A stretch of 43,253 nucleotides of DNA from CAMEON01 sp045128275 (GCA_045128275.1 JBGVRH010000079.1:1-43253), one strand, 5' to 3'. Positions 8,790 through 17,321 are shown, counted from the first letter of the stretch. Made by a program: numbers and translations. The notes: generated from the sequence alone by a model not told the origin.

Positions 8790-9550
8790 AAATACTTCTC
8801 CAATTCATCCACAGAGGAGGGATGGTTGATGCATTCGTAGGAAAGAATACGCAGCGATGAAAGCGCGTTACATACCGTTTCCAGCACGTGGCACTTTTGG
8901 ACGGGATCCTTCGGATCGTAGGAACACTGCTCCACGACCCATTGGATCGCCTGTAACGGGCGAATCGGCCTCACAGAATTCTCGCTTCCCTGCGACAGCA
9001 GGATTAACGCCTCAATGGGAGCTTCAACGCTGTCCGTAACCTTGGCGCTTCCCATTGCCCAGCAGCCCGTCGCATAATAGATCCCATCCTTTGGGAAAAT
9101 CACAACGCGATCTTCATTGACAATTCTCGCGCCGCGCTCATCCCGCCAAAAGTGGGCTTGTGTAGACTTCCCCGTACCACTGGGGGCAGAAAACAGTAGT
9201 GCACGCCCGTTCACCAGAACGTAAGACGCATGGAGAACAAACGCACCCTTTTCCAGCAAAAGGCCATACGCCTGCGCCTGCCCTAAAAAGTGGGCCATAG
9301 ACATGCTACCCGGCCTATAGCCTTCGCCAAGATAGACGTGAACGTCATTTCCCGTTCGTTCGAGATGGAAGTATCCCACGTCCCGAGCGGCAGGCGGTAC
9401 TGTCTCACCCACGCGCAGATAGAACGTATAGTCCGGGATAGTCTCGGCGGGAACCTCAAAGTGAGTGATCTGATCATTTACCGTCAGGGGCTCGGGACTC
9501 AAAACACCCAGCACCGTGTTTCCAAACCGATATTGCTGTTTACTCGCCAT
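8786..9550 (-). CDS. HPr-kinase-like (HprK-fold) protein of a RiPP cluster
   Basis: 254 aa from ATG 9550, which sits inside the last codons of the upstream gene (11-bp overlap); longer starts would run further into that gene. A P-loop is present at residues 121-130 (SAPSGTGKST, Lys128), followed by an acidic IVNEDRVVIF segment like that of HprK/PEPCK-fold kinases. It lacks the N-terminal domain of true HPr kinase, as do the small HprK homologues found in lasso-peptide and other RiPP clusters. One of these, PadeK of the paeninodin cluster, phosphorylates the C-terminal Ser of its precursor. That chemistry is suggested here by context only; a leader-binding or regulatory role is possible. Confidence 0.82.
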   Translation of the reverse strand: MASKQQYRFGNTVLGVLSPEPLTVNDQITHFEVPAETIPDYTFYLRVGETVPPAARDVGYFHLERTGNDVHVYLGEGYRPGSMSMAHFLGQAQAYGLLLEKGAFVLHASYVLVNGRALLFSAPSGTGKSTQAHFWRDERGARIVNEDRVVIFPKDGIYYATGCWAMGSAKVTDSVEAPIEALILLSQGSENSVRPIRPLQAIQWVVEQCSYDPKDPVQKCHVLETVCNALSSLRILSYECINHPSSVDELEKYL

Positions 9551-10280
9551 ATTCCACAAATACCACTTCCGAGTAGGATTCCAGCGCATGCGCGGCATAT
9601 GCCGTGACCTCGTCACCGGCTCTCAAGCCCTTTATGCTGACGCGGTAGGTGATCCCTCCCACGTATACGCCGTCGTATCTGCTCTTGTAATACACGAAGA
9701 TGTCGTGCGTGATATCCTCGTCTCCTGTATTTTTAACCGTAATTCCCTGATCCTGAACCGTAATCTGTAAGCGATCCTCGCCTACGGTCGGTTCGGTCTC
9801 CAAGAACACCGCGTAGGAGCATTCTGCCCGAAACTCGTAAAACGCATTCGGTGCGGCTGCCCGATTCTTCTCGTACACGCGCACAGTCGCCCCCGCGGGG
9901 ATTGAATTCATATCGAATATATATGTCTGACCATTAACAGTCAAGCTAACGCTTGCGGTCCGAAGCATCCGATCCGTGGTATTCTCCACCGTAATGCAGA
10001 ACATATTGGGAAGGAAAACATCCGAACCGTCCTCGGGAAAATTTCCGGCAGCCGAGACCATGCCAACAAGGCGAAGGCCCTGTCCCAGCTCGTATGCATC
10101 CGCAAGAGCGACCGTATCGGATTCAGAAACGGCAACCGTATCTGTCTCACGCTCCGGAGAAGAATTCTCTTTCCACAACGCAATCGCGACCATCACGGCC
10201 AGAGTCAGAAAAGCAGCAAATGCCACTAAAACCAACCTGATCCACAAGGGACAGTCACGTCTTCTTTTCTGTTTTGCCAT
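9540..10280 (-). CDS. Single-pass membrane-anchored protein of the RiPP-like cluster, function unknown
   Basis: 246 aa, no family recognised. A basic N-terminus (MAKQKRRRDCPLW) is followed by one transmembrane helix (residues about 15-37). The rest is an acidic, beta-rich extracytoplasmic region with a repeated FCITVENTTDR/LQITVQDQGITVKNTG look, as in FxLD or DUF4352-like immunoglobulin folds. Two Cys lie in the outer domain. The start is preceded by AGAGGAG. It is the first gene after the attenuator-like terminator and overlaps the kinase gene by 11 bp, so it is co-expressed with the modification enzymes. It could be an immunity, anchoring or processing partner; nothing in the sequence decides which. 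Confidence 0.75.
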   Translation of the reverse strand: MAKQKRRRDCPLWIRLVLVAFAAFLTLAVMVAIALWKENSSPERETDTVAVSESDTVALADAYELGQGLRLVGMVSAAGNFPEDGSDVFLPNMFCITVENTTDRMLRTASVSLTVNGQTYIFDMNSIPAGATVRVYEKNRAAAPNAFYEFRAECSYAVFLETEPTVGEDRLQITVQDQGITVKNTGDEDITHDIFVYYKSRYDGVYVGGITYRVSIKGLRAGDEVTAYAAHALESYSEVVFVEYGE

Positions 10281-10296
10281 AGACTCCTCTTTGAAT

Positions 10297-10327
10297 GAAA
10301 AGCCCGCCCCTATTCAGGGAGGGCTTT
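10297..10327 (-). terminator. Attenuator-like terminator between precursor and modification genes
   Basis: On the minus strand GAAAGCCCTCCCT pairs with AGGGGCGGGCTTTTC around a short loop, ending in CTTTTC. It lies between the precursor stop (10342) and the ATG at 10280. Partial termination here would keep the peptide transcript in excess over the enzymes, as is usual in RiPP operons. Confidence 0.75.
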
Positions 10328-10341
10328 CATCATTTCATTAA

Positions 10342-10590
10342 TTACGAGCTGAAAATTCTGGTGTCGTCGGCAGGATTGTGGTAGCACACCTTATTATCAT
10401 CTGCGCTGAAGGCACAACCGTTAAGACCGGTAACAAAAAGGGAAACGTTGCCGGTAAACTCAAAAGCGCAAGTCAAGTAGCTAGCCTGCTTACCGCCTAT
10501 GGTACCACAGGTGCCGGAGATGTTCGAGGTCATGTTGAACGCGATCTCTTCGACATCAGGCTTTACATATTTCTTATTCGTCTGTTTCAT
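10342..10590 (-). CDS. Putative RiPP precursor peptide, Cys-containing, ends in Ser-Ser
   Basis: 82 aa from ATG 10590. The upstream ATG at 10596 is only 2 nt from AAAGGAG, while 10590 is 8 nt away and so preferred. The N-terminal part NKKYVKPDVEEIAFN looks like the leader of small Clostridia peptides (Y-x-x-P-x-V-E). The rest is Gly/Thr/Ser-rich with four Cys at 28, 41, 59 and 69 and ends NPADDTRIFSS. It has no transmembrane helix or signal peptide. It lies just upstream of HprK-like, radical SAM/SPASM and PqqD-like genes, separated from them by a terminator. The precursor role is inferred from size, composition and position. I see no obvious protease cleavage site, and no peptidase or exporter gene is nearby. 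Confidence 0.78.
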   Translation of the reverse strand: MKQTNKKYVKPDVEEIAFNMTSNISGTCGTIGGKQASYLTCAFEFTGNVSLFVTGLNGCAFSADDNKVCYHNPADDTRIFSS

Positions 10591-10641
10591 GTTCATAACT
10601 CCTTTCCTTCATGTATTTCACGTTGTAAACAATTGAGCTGA

Positions 10642-10677
10642 ACCGCCGAGGCGGTAAGGCTGCGTAAGCAGCCTTAC
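10642..10677. other. Two tandem hairpins upstream of the precursor gene
   Basis: GTAAGGCTGC-GTAA-GCAGCCTTAC (10654-10677) is a perfect 10-bp stem. It abuts ACCGC-CGAG-GCGGT (10642-10654). Neither has a real T-run on either strand. They lie between the giant exoprotein gene and the precursor, in the latter's leader or upstream region. I see no convincing sigma-A promoter between 10597 and 10808, so read-through from the upstream gene may supply transcription. Confidence 0.6.
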
Positions 10678-10808
10678 TGAACCTCGTAAGCAATGCCGTT
10701 TGCGTTAAACACACTCACGGCAACGCCGCTATCAGCCGATTTAACGGCGACGGACGCGTTCCAGATGCGGAGGGGTTGAAAGCTATGTTTCAGGAAAAGG
10801 AGCTGAAA
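10674..10808 (-). pseudogene. Possible gene remnant in frame after the giant exoprotein stop
   Basis: After the TGA of the giant exoprotein (10809-10811) the same frame stays open for 44 codons to TAA at 10674-10676. Its product includes RIWNASVAVKSADSGVAVSV and ends NGIAYEVQ, which looks like a beta-strand-rich protein C-terminus. There is no ATG or ribosome site. It may be the 3' remnant of another gene or chance; confidence is low. Confidence 0.3.
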
Positions 10809-13800
10809 TCAGTCCTTCTTCAGAGCCACAACGGCAGCAGCGGCGGCCAGGATGGCGATGGCGCTGAAGCCGATGACGGAGCCGCAGCCCTCCTTGGCGG
10901 GAGCAGTGGTCTGCTCGCCGTCGGGAGCCTGGGTAGCGTCGCCGCCCTGCTCGGGAGCGTTGGTCTCGGGAGCCTCGGTCACCTCATCGGTGGGAGCCTC
11001 GGTGGGAGCCTCGGTCTCGGGTTCGGTGGGAGTCTCGGTCTCAGGCTCGGTGGGAGCCTCGGTCTCGGGCTCGGTGGGAGCCTCGGTCTCGGGCTCGGTG
11101 GGAGCCTCGGTCTCGGGCTCGGTCTCTTCAATCACGGGTGCTCTGAAGAGGGAGAACATCATGACACCTGCATCAGCCACGACGGCTTCATCAACGATCG
11201 CGTTAACGGCAGCCTTCTCATCGGCGGTGCTCTGAGTGAACTTCAGATTGGTGAGGGAAATCACCGCGCCCTCAGACGAATTTGCCAAGGTGATGGTATC
11301 GGTGACATAGGTACCGTCCTCGGTCAGATGCCAATCCTTCTCAGTAAGCAGGACGTAGTACATATCCGTGGCGGTATTGAGGTCAACGTACTTGATAACC
11401 TCCTTGCCATCCTTGAGCATACCCATAGCCAGAGTAGCCTTGGCACCAAACGCCAGCTTCGCACCGATCTGAACAGAAGCGGGGATAGCATCGGCAGTCA
11501 GTTTGAAGGAAACGCTCTGCTCGTTGGCCAGATAAGTCTCATAGTTGGGACCGGGGTTCGTGTAATCCGCAACCTTATCAGTCGCGTTCTTACCATCGAT
11601 AAAGACCACGCCGTTGATGGTATTGGCATCGGTCAGATTATCAGCAGCGAGGATCAGATCCTTCACAACCGTGTAGGTGGGATTGTACTCACCGTCGGCC
11701 TTATAGGCATTCTCAGCATCTGCGTTGCCCTTGGCAGGGTTGTAGATGCGAATGGCATCCAGGATGAAGGTGCAGCTACCGGAATCATCGTGATCCAGGA
11801 ACATATGATGGTAGACGTAGATGTTCACGGTATAAGTGCCGTAGGCCTCCTCGACCTTGTCTGCCATATCGATCTTGATCACAGGAACCTGCCAGACTGC
11901 TTCATCAGAGGGAGTCGCAGTCCAAACGTCGTCCTCGGCGGAGTAGGTGTAGCCGTAGTAGTTGTCTACCATGGTGTTGACCAGCTCCACACCGTCCTTC
12001 TCAACCGTGATCAGGATCATGTCGGTGGTGCTGTTGGTCAGAGAGATGATATCGAAGCCGGTACCCGTGAAGGTAAAGGTTGCGTGAGCAGAATTCTTGT
12101 AGTCGTTGTTGGGAGTAGCGGTAGCGGCATCCACGGTAACGCTCATAGCGGAGCCACTGCTGTAGGTGGTGAAGCCATTGTTCATGGGATCGTAGCCGTA
12201 GACGTTGTTGGCGATACCAACACGATCCTCGGCCTGGATGATGGGCATATCCTGACCAACAGGTGCCCACTTACCCATGTCGCTGCCATCAGCCGCGGCG
12301 GTGGAGTCCACGTACTTAACGAAGCTGTCCTCGAAGTACATGATGGTCGCGGGGATCACCGTGAGCTTGCCGTAGAAGTAACCGGAGAACTCCTCGTTAC
12401 TGTGGAAGTATACGGCGTAGTAGATCTCCTCAGGCTCGGTCATACCCATGGTCGTGGGAGTGTAGCGGAGCTTGCCGCCCACGATCTCAAAGGTACCGAA
12501 CTTACCCTCGGCGGTCTTGCCGTACTGAGTGCCGAACTCGCCGCCATTCAGGCTGATACCCTCAAGAGTACCCACGTTGTAGAAGATGTCGTTGCTCAAA
12601 ATGTCCACGTCCACGGGAGAACCGTAATCGATGACCACGGCATCGTCGGTGGTCTTAGCGTCAAACTTGACGGCGAACCAGACGGTGGTGTGGGTGTAGT
12701 CGGTACTGACGGAATTCTCGGTCAGAGCGTTGGAGAAGGTGTCGCCGGAGAAGCCGGTGACGTAGGTGGTATTCGCCAGGCCATCACCCTTGGTGATCTC
12801 CCACTTACCGCCGCCTGCGGAGTGGATCTCCACCAGGTAGGAAGCATCGGCGTCGTAGAGCTCACAGCCCTGAGGCAGGACGTGGCCGGCGGTCACGTTC
12901 AGCGCGTTGATCTCCTGGGCGTTGTTCAGGTTGATCTTGGCGTAGAGAGCGGCGGGGATCACGATAACGCGGTTGGCGAAGGAAACAACCTCTCGCTTCG
13001 CGTTGATGGGCTGACCGTACTCGTTGACCAGGTAGAAGCCGTAGCTGACGTTGGCAGAGCCCCAAGGCATCAAAGGAGAAACGGTAGGCATCTGGCAATC
13101 GTTGCCGACCCAGTTCTTATAGTAGAGGATAGCGCTTTCGTTGGTCTCGTAGGAGCCCTCCGCGGCCTTACCCTCCAGAGCGCCGGTCAGATACACGTAG
13201 TAGCTCAGCGCCAGCTCGGTGGTATTGACGGTACCCATCTTCCAGTAGAAGGTCTCGGGAGCCAGGGAGTAATCGGTAGTGCCGTCGCCGTTGGTATCGA
13301 TCATGACGGCGGTGGCGGTGGTGTTGTAGAAGAAGTTCTTTGCGTAGATCACGCCATCATCCTTCAGGATGTTGCCGCTGACCGCGGTGGAGTTGACCTC
13401 GGTGCCGTCGAATGTCACTTTCTCCAGCTCGTTGTAGGTACCCTTACGGACGCCGATCATGGCCTCGTCAATGAGACCGGCGCGGACGTCGTCTCTGGTG
13501 TAGATATCGTAGGCGCGGACAACGATGTCGGGCTTGAAGGTCTTGGTCTCCGGCATGCCGTTCTCGATCACCGTGTAGGTGTGTTCGCCCAGCTTCAGAT
13601 CGAAGTGAGAGCCCATGGTATCCACGAAGCGGGCCTCGGAGGCGGCGTAGGCGATCTCGCCACCGATGGCGGAGAAGGCGTTGTTCAAGCCGTCGGCAGA
13701 GTTCACCTTGTGGTACGTGGCAGGAGAGGAAGCGATGTTGGACAGCACGTGATCCATGCTCTCCAAGGTGATCTCCTTGTCCTTTGTCAGGCAGAAACCG

Positions 13801-16800
13801 ATGGAGTACATAGTAGCGCCCAGGCCCTTCACGGTGATGAAGCCGTCCTTGCTGACGTTCTTACGAATGACCTGATAATCCTCGGCGGGATCGCCCTTAA
13901 TGGCCTCGGCCATCCAGTGCTTTCCTTCCCTATTGTAGAACTGGTTGTGTGCTTCTCTATCCAGCATATTATCGGTGATGCTACCCTGCAACCAGTTGTT
14001 CCAATAGGTCTCGCCGGACTGCGCGCTGAAATAGTTGTACTGGAAGGGCGCGCCGTCAGACATGAAGATGACGTACAGATCGCGCTCCTCGCCGGCGGCC
14101 TCGTTGGCGGCTTTTATTGCGGAACCAAGACGGTAAATAACTTCAAAAGCATAATCGTAGTTGGTACCACTATGGGTATAATCGACCGTCAAAACAGAAT
14201 CAAATTCAGTATTGGCAAGGCCCGCGACGGGAACAAAGGCCTTCTCAGTATGGGATCCATCTCCCGTGAAGACCGTGGGAGTGTAATCATCATTGGTTCG
14301 GATGGATCCACCTGCCAAATGATCGTTCTTATCCAAATAGAAATCGCTACCTTCATCCAGATAATACCGGAAGAAATTTGCAACCGCAATGCGGGTATCA
14401 AGCTCCTCTTCTCCGGTACCCTTAAGCTGAGCTATGAGCTTTTGCATAGAGTTCTTAAGGACATTGATTCGAGTAGAGTTGCCCACGGTATTATCCATAG
14501 AACTGGACATATCCAGCATAACGATCACGTCCACGCCCTTCTTAACGGGCACGCCCGTAGCGGACAGCTCGACCCGAGCCAGACCCGAGGCCTGGAAGTC
14601 GATGCCCGTAGCGGTCTTGTTGACACGGACAGCACCCTGATTGGGGTAGTGGGGGTAATCCACGGCGGTGACGGTCAGCGTGAAGCTCTCGGTCACGGCG
14701 CGGCCGTTGTACATGACGGTCAGACCCTCGTAGGTGCCGGTCTTGCGGAGGTTGAAATCGCCCTCCAGCATGGAAACGGTCACGGGGATCTTATCGGTGG
14801 TGCCATCGTCATAGGTAATCTCGATGACGGCGCCGGTGGAGGCGGTGGTCTTGGAGCCGTAGTTGACGGTGGCGGTCTCTCGGTCAATGGTAGCTGAAAC
14901 AATGCTCTTGTCCACCACGGTGACCTGGATCTGCACCGTGGGACGGTACTTCTCGCTGATTTCCTCACCGTTGACCGCGGTCAGGGTAGCGGTGACGGTA
15001 GCGATTCCCTCGGAGATGCCCTTCAGTTCACCGTTGTCAACCGTGACCACCGAATCATCATCCGAGGAGGTCCAGGTGATCGCGTAGTCAGAGGTAGCGG
15101 AGCCATTCACGGTAACGGAGGGCGCCAGGTTGAAGGTCGCGCCCAGACGCAGGGAAACCCGGCCGGGAGCAACATTCAGAGTGACCGTCGCGGGGTCGGT
15201 CTCAACGACCTTGTAAATTCTCCAACGGCTTCCTGCATCGCTGTGGCCGGTTCCGTAGCCGCCGGCAACCGTAGCCCCGGGACCGCCGTACTGGTTCAGA
15301 TATTGAGTACTATCCCCGTCTTTGATCGTCCACGTTTTGGAACTGGAGTTATAGGTAGGAGTCAGATTCGAGCTGTTTTTCTTAGCCAGTCCTGCGGTTC
15401 CGTCGTTGATTTGGAGGTAATTATTGGAACCTGTCGGATTGGTCCGCAGATAATATTTACCCTTTTCAACCACATAATACCAGACGTGGCTATAGTCCTC
15501 AGTGGTGTCCAGCTTGAGCTTATTCCCACTGGCCTCGCTGGTCAGAACGTAGCCATTGCGGTCGTTGACGATCACGTAGTACTGGCCGGGAGTCAGAGAG
15601 TTGACCGCTTCCAAAGCGCGGCCGGGGATTTCCTCCGTATCGGTCTCAGGCTCGCTCATATCGGCCTGGCCCACGGCGAACTCGCTGAAGTGGTTGGTGG
15701 TGAAGGTCACGGTACCGTCCACGATCTCCTTGACCACGGAGGTGCCCTCCGCGACGTCGAACACGGTCACGGGAATGTCGGATGCGAAGCCGCTGTCCAG
15801 CTTGATGGTTACAGTGGCCTTATCGCCCTGGGTGTAACCATCCACGTTGATGTTATAGACCACGTACTTGGCGTAGCCGTCCTTCTCCTGCTCGGTCTTG
15901 GAGGCCAGCGTCACACCGGTGATCTCGGGAGCGGTCACGGTCACGGTGCCGGTGGCATCGGTGACGGTGAGGGGCTTCACAACATCCCAGGTAATGTACC
16001 GGGGGCTGGTGTAGACAGTCGTGTCCGCAGCATAGGGATCCACGGTATAGCTGCTACTGTCGCCCTTACGCTTGATGCCCTTCGACTTCAGATTGTGAAG
16101 GCCGTCGGCACTGTAGCGCTCGATCTTGACCTGACCCTCGGTGATGACAAAGACAGTCATGGTCAGAGTGCTGTCGATGGAAGAGGAGCTGCCGGTGGTA
16201 CCGTAGTAGCCAACGAAGCCCGCGTTCATGTAGGTAAAGGCCAGAGTTTCCTGCTTGTAGTTGGTGGTGCTGTTCTGGGCAATATTGATGGAATCGCCCT
16301 TCTGCAGATACACAGCCGCGCCGCCCAGGTAATCATCCCAACCGTGGGAGTGATCGTGACCGTACAGGAAGATGATGTTCAGACCCTGCTCGCCCGCGGC
16401 GTTCAGCACGTCAAACAGGTAATTCGCGTACTTGCCGTCACCGCCGCCGTCGCGGGTACGCATGGAGTAGTGAAGAGGCAGGTGGGAAATAACGAAAATG
16501 GGCTTGTCGTAGTCAGCCTCCAGCTTCTCGTTCAAGTAAGCCTCCAGATTGGCGGCAGTTGTCTTGATGGTGGACTCGTTGTCGTTCTTCCACATGTAGT
16601 CCTTCTCGTTGATGACGAACACACCGTAGTCATCGGCGTCGTTGGCACCGCTGGGGGACAGGGTACCGTCGGTCACCATAGAATCAGGGTCATGGTTACC
16701 CTGCACGTACACCTCATGCATCCCGGTTTTGTAGATCGCCTGAACAGCGCTCGTCAGGGCATTCTTACCGTTGGTGGATTCGTAGGAAGACTCAGTAGAA

Positions 16801-17069
16801 CTTTTTTCATAATCTCCCGCGAACAGGAAGCCGTCAAAGGCGGTGTAGCCCGCTCCCTTGATCGCATTCAAGATTTTTGTGACCTGACTTGCGCCCGTAT
16901 TGACGTTATCGTCATTCGGTTGGAAATCAGATCCCGCCAGAACGTAGACAGGCTCCTCGGCGCTCAGCGCGGAGATAATCGTCTCGGCAAACACGCCCAA
17001 AGGCGCGACGCCCAGCATCATGATGATCGCCAGCAGTAACGCCAACGCTTTCACATAAGATTTTTTCAT
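10809..17069 (-). CDS. Giant surface protein: calcineurin-like phosphoesterase plus vWA domain with Cys-type C-terminal anchor
   Basis: 2086 aa with a signal peptide (MKKSYVKALALLLAIIMM...FA) behind AAAAGGAGAAAGG. The metallophosphoesterase domain spans about residues 40-330, with GNHD at 124-127 and GHDHSHG at 237-243. Next come Ig-like strands, a YYVIVNDRNGYVL beta module, a BIG2-type Ig domain (TWTSSDDDSVVTVDNGELKG) and another Ig-like domain. A von Willebrand A domain follows, with its MIDAS motif DMSSSM at Asp853. Beta-rich, jelly-roll-like regions follow, then a repeated EPETEAPT linker and KEGCGSVIGF, a hydrophobic segment and KKD. It is predicted to be exported and anchored. The phosphoesterase substrate and vWA ligand are unknown. 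It has its own promoter at 17133-17162. Confidence 0.85.
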   Translation of the reverse strand: MKKSYVKALALLLAIIMMLGVAPLGVFAETIISALSAEEPVYVLAGSDFQPNDDNVNTGASQVTKILNAIKGAGYTAFDGFLFAGDYEKSSTESSYESTNGKNALTSAVQAIYKTGMHEVYVQGNHDPDSMVTDGTLSPSGANDADDYGVFVINEKDYMWKNDNESTIKTTAANLEAYLNEKLEADYDKPIFVISHLPLHYSMRTRDGGGDGKYANYLFDVLNAAGEQGLNIIFLYGHDHSHGWDDYLGGAAVYLQKGDSINIAQNSTTNYKQETLAFTYMNAGFVGYYGTTGSSSSIDSTLTMTVFVITEGQVKIERYSADGLHNLKSKGIKRKGDSSSYTVDPYAADTTVYTSPRYITWDVVKPLTVTDATGTVTVTAPEITGVTLASKTEQEKDGYAKYVVYNINVDGYTQGDKATVTIKLDSGFASDIPVTVFDVAEGTSVVKEIVDGTVTFTTNHFSEFAVGQADMSEPETDTEEIPGRALEAVNSLTPGQYYVIVNDRNGYVLTSEASGNKLKLDTTEDYSHVWYYVVEKGKYYLRTNPTGSNNYLQINDGTAGLAKKNSSNLTPTYNSSSKTWTIKDGDSTQYLNQYGGPGATVAGGYGTGHSDAGSRWRIYKVVETDPATVTLNVAPGRVSLRLGATFNLAPSVTVNGSATSDYAITWTSSDDDSVVTVDNGELKGISEGIATVTATLTAVNGEEISEKYRPTVQIQVTVVDKSIVSATIDRETATVNYGSKTTASTGAVIEITYDDGTTDKIPVTVSMLEGDFNLRKTGTYEGLTVMYNGRAVTESFTLTVTAVDYPHYPNQGAVRVNKTATGIDFQASGLARVELSATGVPVKKGVDVIVMLDMSSSMDNTVGNSTRINVLKNSMQKLIAQLKGTGEEELDTRIAVANFFRYYLDEGSDFYLDKNDHLAGGSIRTNDDYTPTVFTGDGSHTEKAFVPVAGLANTEFDSVLTVDYTHSGTNYDYAFEVIYRLGSAIKAANEAAGEERDLYVIFMSDGAPFQYNYFSAQSGETYWNNWLQGSITDNMLDREAHNQFYNREGKHWMAEAIKGDPAEDYQVIRKNVSKDGFITVKGLGATMYSIGFCLTKDKEITLESMDHVLSNIASSPATYHKVNSADGLNNAFSAIGGEIAYAASEARFVDTMGSHFDLKLGEHTYTVIENGMPETKTFKPDIVVRAYDIYTRDDVRAGLIDEAMIGVRKGTYNELEKVTFDGTEVNSTAVSGNILKDDGVIYAKNFFYNTTATAVMIDTNGDGTTDYSLAPETFYWKMGTVNTTELALSYYVYLTGALEGKAAEGSYETNESAILYYKNWVGNDCQMPTVSPLMPWGSANVSYGFYLVNEYGQPINAKREVVSFANRVIVIPAALYAKINLNNAQEINALNVTAGHVLPQGCELYDADASYLVEIHSAGGGKWEITKGDGLANTTYVTGFSGDTFSNALTENSVSTDYTHTTVWFAVKFDAKTTDDAVVIDYGSPVDVDILSNDIFYNVGTLEGISLNGGEFGTQYGKTAEGKFGTFEIVGGKLRYTPTTMGMTEPEEIYYAVYFHSNEEFSGYFYGKLTVIPATIMYFEDSFVKYVDSTAAADGSDMGKWAPVGQDMPIIQAEDRVGIANNVYGYDPMNNGFTTYSSGSAMSVTVDAATATPNNDYKNSAHATFTFTGTGFDIISLTNSTTDMILITVEKDGVELVNTMVDNYYGYTYSAEDDVWTATPSDEAVWQVPVIKIDMADKVEEAYGTYTVNIYVYHHMFLDHDDSGSCTFILDAIRIYNPAKGNADAENAYKADGEYNPTYTVVKDLILAADNLTDANTINGVVFIDGKNATDKVADYTNPGPNYETYLANEQSVSFKLTADAIPASVQIGAKLAFGAKATLAMGMLKDGKEVIKYVDLNTATDMYYVLLTEKDWHLTEDGTYVTDTITLANSSEGAVISLTNLKFTQSTADEKAAVNAIVDEAVVADAGVMMFSLFRAPVIEETEPETEAPTEPETEAPTEPETEAPTEPETETPTEPETEAPTEAPTDEVTEAPETNAPEQGGDATQAPDGEQTTAPAKEGCGSVIGFSAIAILAAAAAVVALKKD
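11002..11126 (-). repeat. 24-nt tandem repeat encoding EPETEAPT
   Basis: About five near-identical copies of a 24-nt unit encode the Thr/Glu/Pro linker before the C-terminal anchor of the giant exoprotein. Such linkers are disordered cell-wall spacers; copy number is likely to vary between strains. Confidence 0.85.
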
Positions 17070-17132
17070 TTGATCCTTTCTCCTTTTCGAGAGTTAGTTT
17101 GAGCCTATTGGGGAAGACTCTACACCACGATA

Positions 17133-17162
17133 ATTATACACCCAAACATTGATATTTGTCAA
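17133..17162 (-). promoter_or_regulatory. Sigma-A promoter of the giant exoprotein gene
   Basis: On the minus strand TTGACA (17157-17162), an 18-nt spacer and TATAAT (17133-17138). The start codon is at 17069, giving a leader of about 55 nt. Upstream to 17320 the DNA is AT-rich, with no gene seen. Confidence 0.88.
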
Positions 17163-17321
17163 GATTTTTTCGTGAAAATACTCTGTTTTTTTGTAGAAAT
17201 GTAACGATTTTTTGTTTTATTTCAAAAATTGCCGAAAAATTGCATATATAATCATGGAAGTCAATATTGTGACGATTGCATGACCAACAGATCGCCCTAT
17301 TCGGATGTCATCATCGCATAG

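Noticed and set aside
7406..10590. Lasso-peptide cluster
   Set aside because: The HprK-like kinase and PqqD-like protein fit, but there is no asparagine-synthetase-like cyclase and no transglutaminase-type leader protease, and a radical SAM/SPASM enzyme is present instead.
11002..11126. Tandem 24-nt repeats considered as a CRISPR-like array
   Set aside because: No spacers; units are contiguous, in frame and encode a Thr/Glu/Pro linker.
10776..14897. A 1373-codon plus-strand open frame antisense to the giant exoprotein
   Set aside because: Low-complexity Gly/Val/His/Leu-rich translation with no domain, no ribosome site and full overlap with a gene that has a signal peptide and intact motifs. 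It is a by-product of GC-rich codon use.
15243..17039. A 598-codon plus-strand frame opposite the phosphoesterase domain
   Set aside because: The minus strand carries GNHD and GHDHSHG motifs; this frame shows no family features.
17163..17320. Possible small RNA or promoter in the AT-rich gap upstream of the exoprotein gene
   Set aside because: Several TATA-like strings occur, but none has a -35 box at proper spacing and there is no stable hairpin apart from the terminator.
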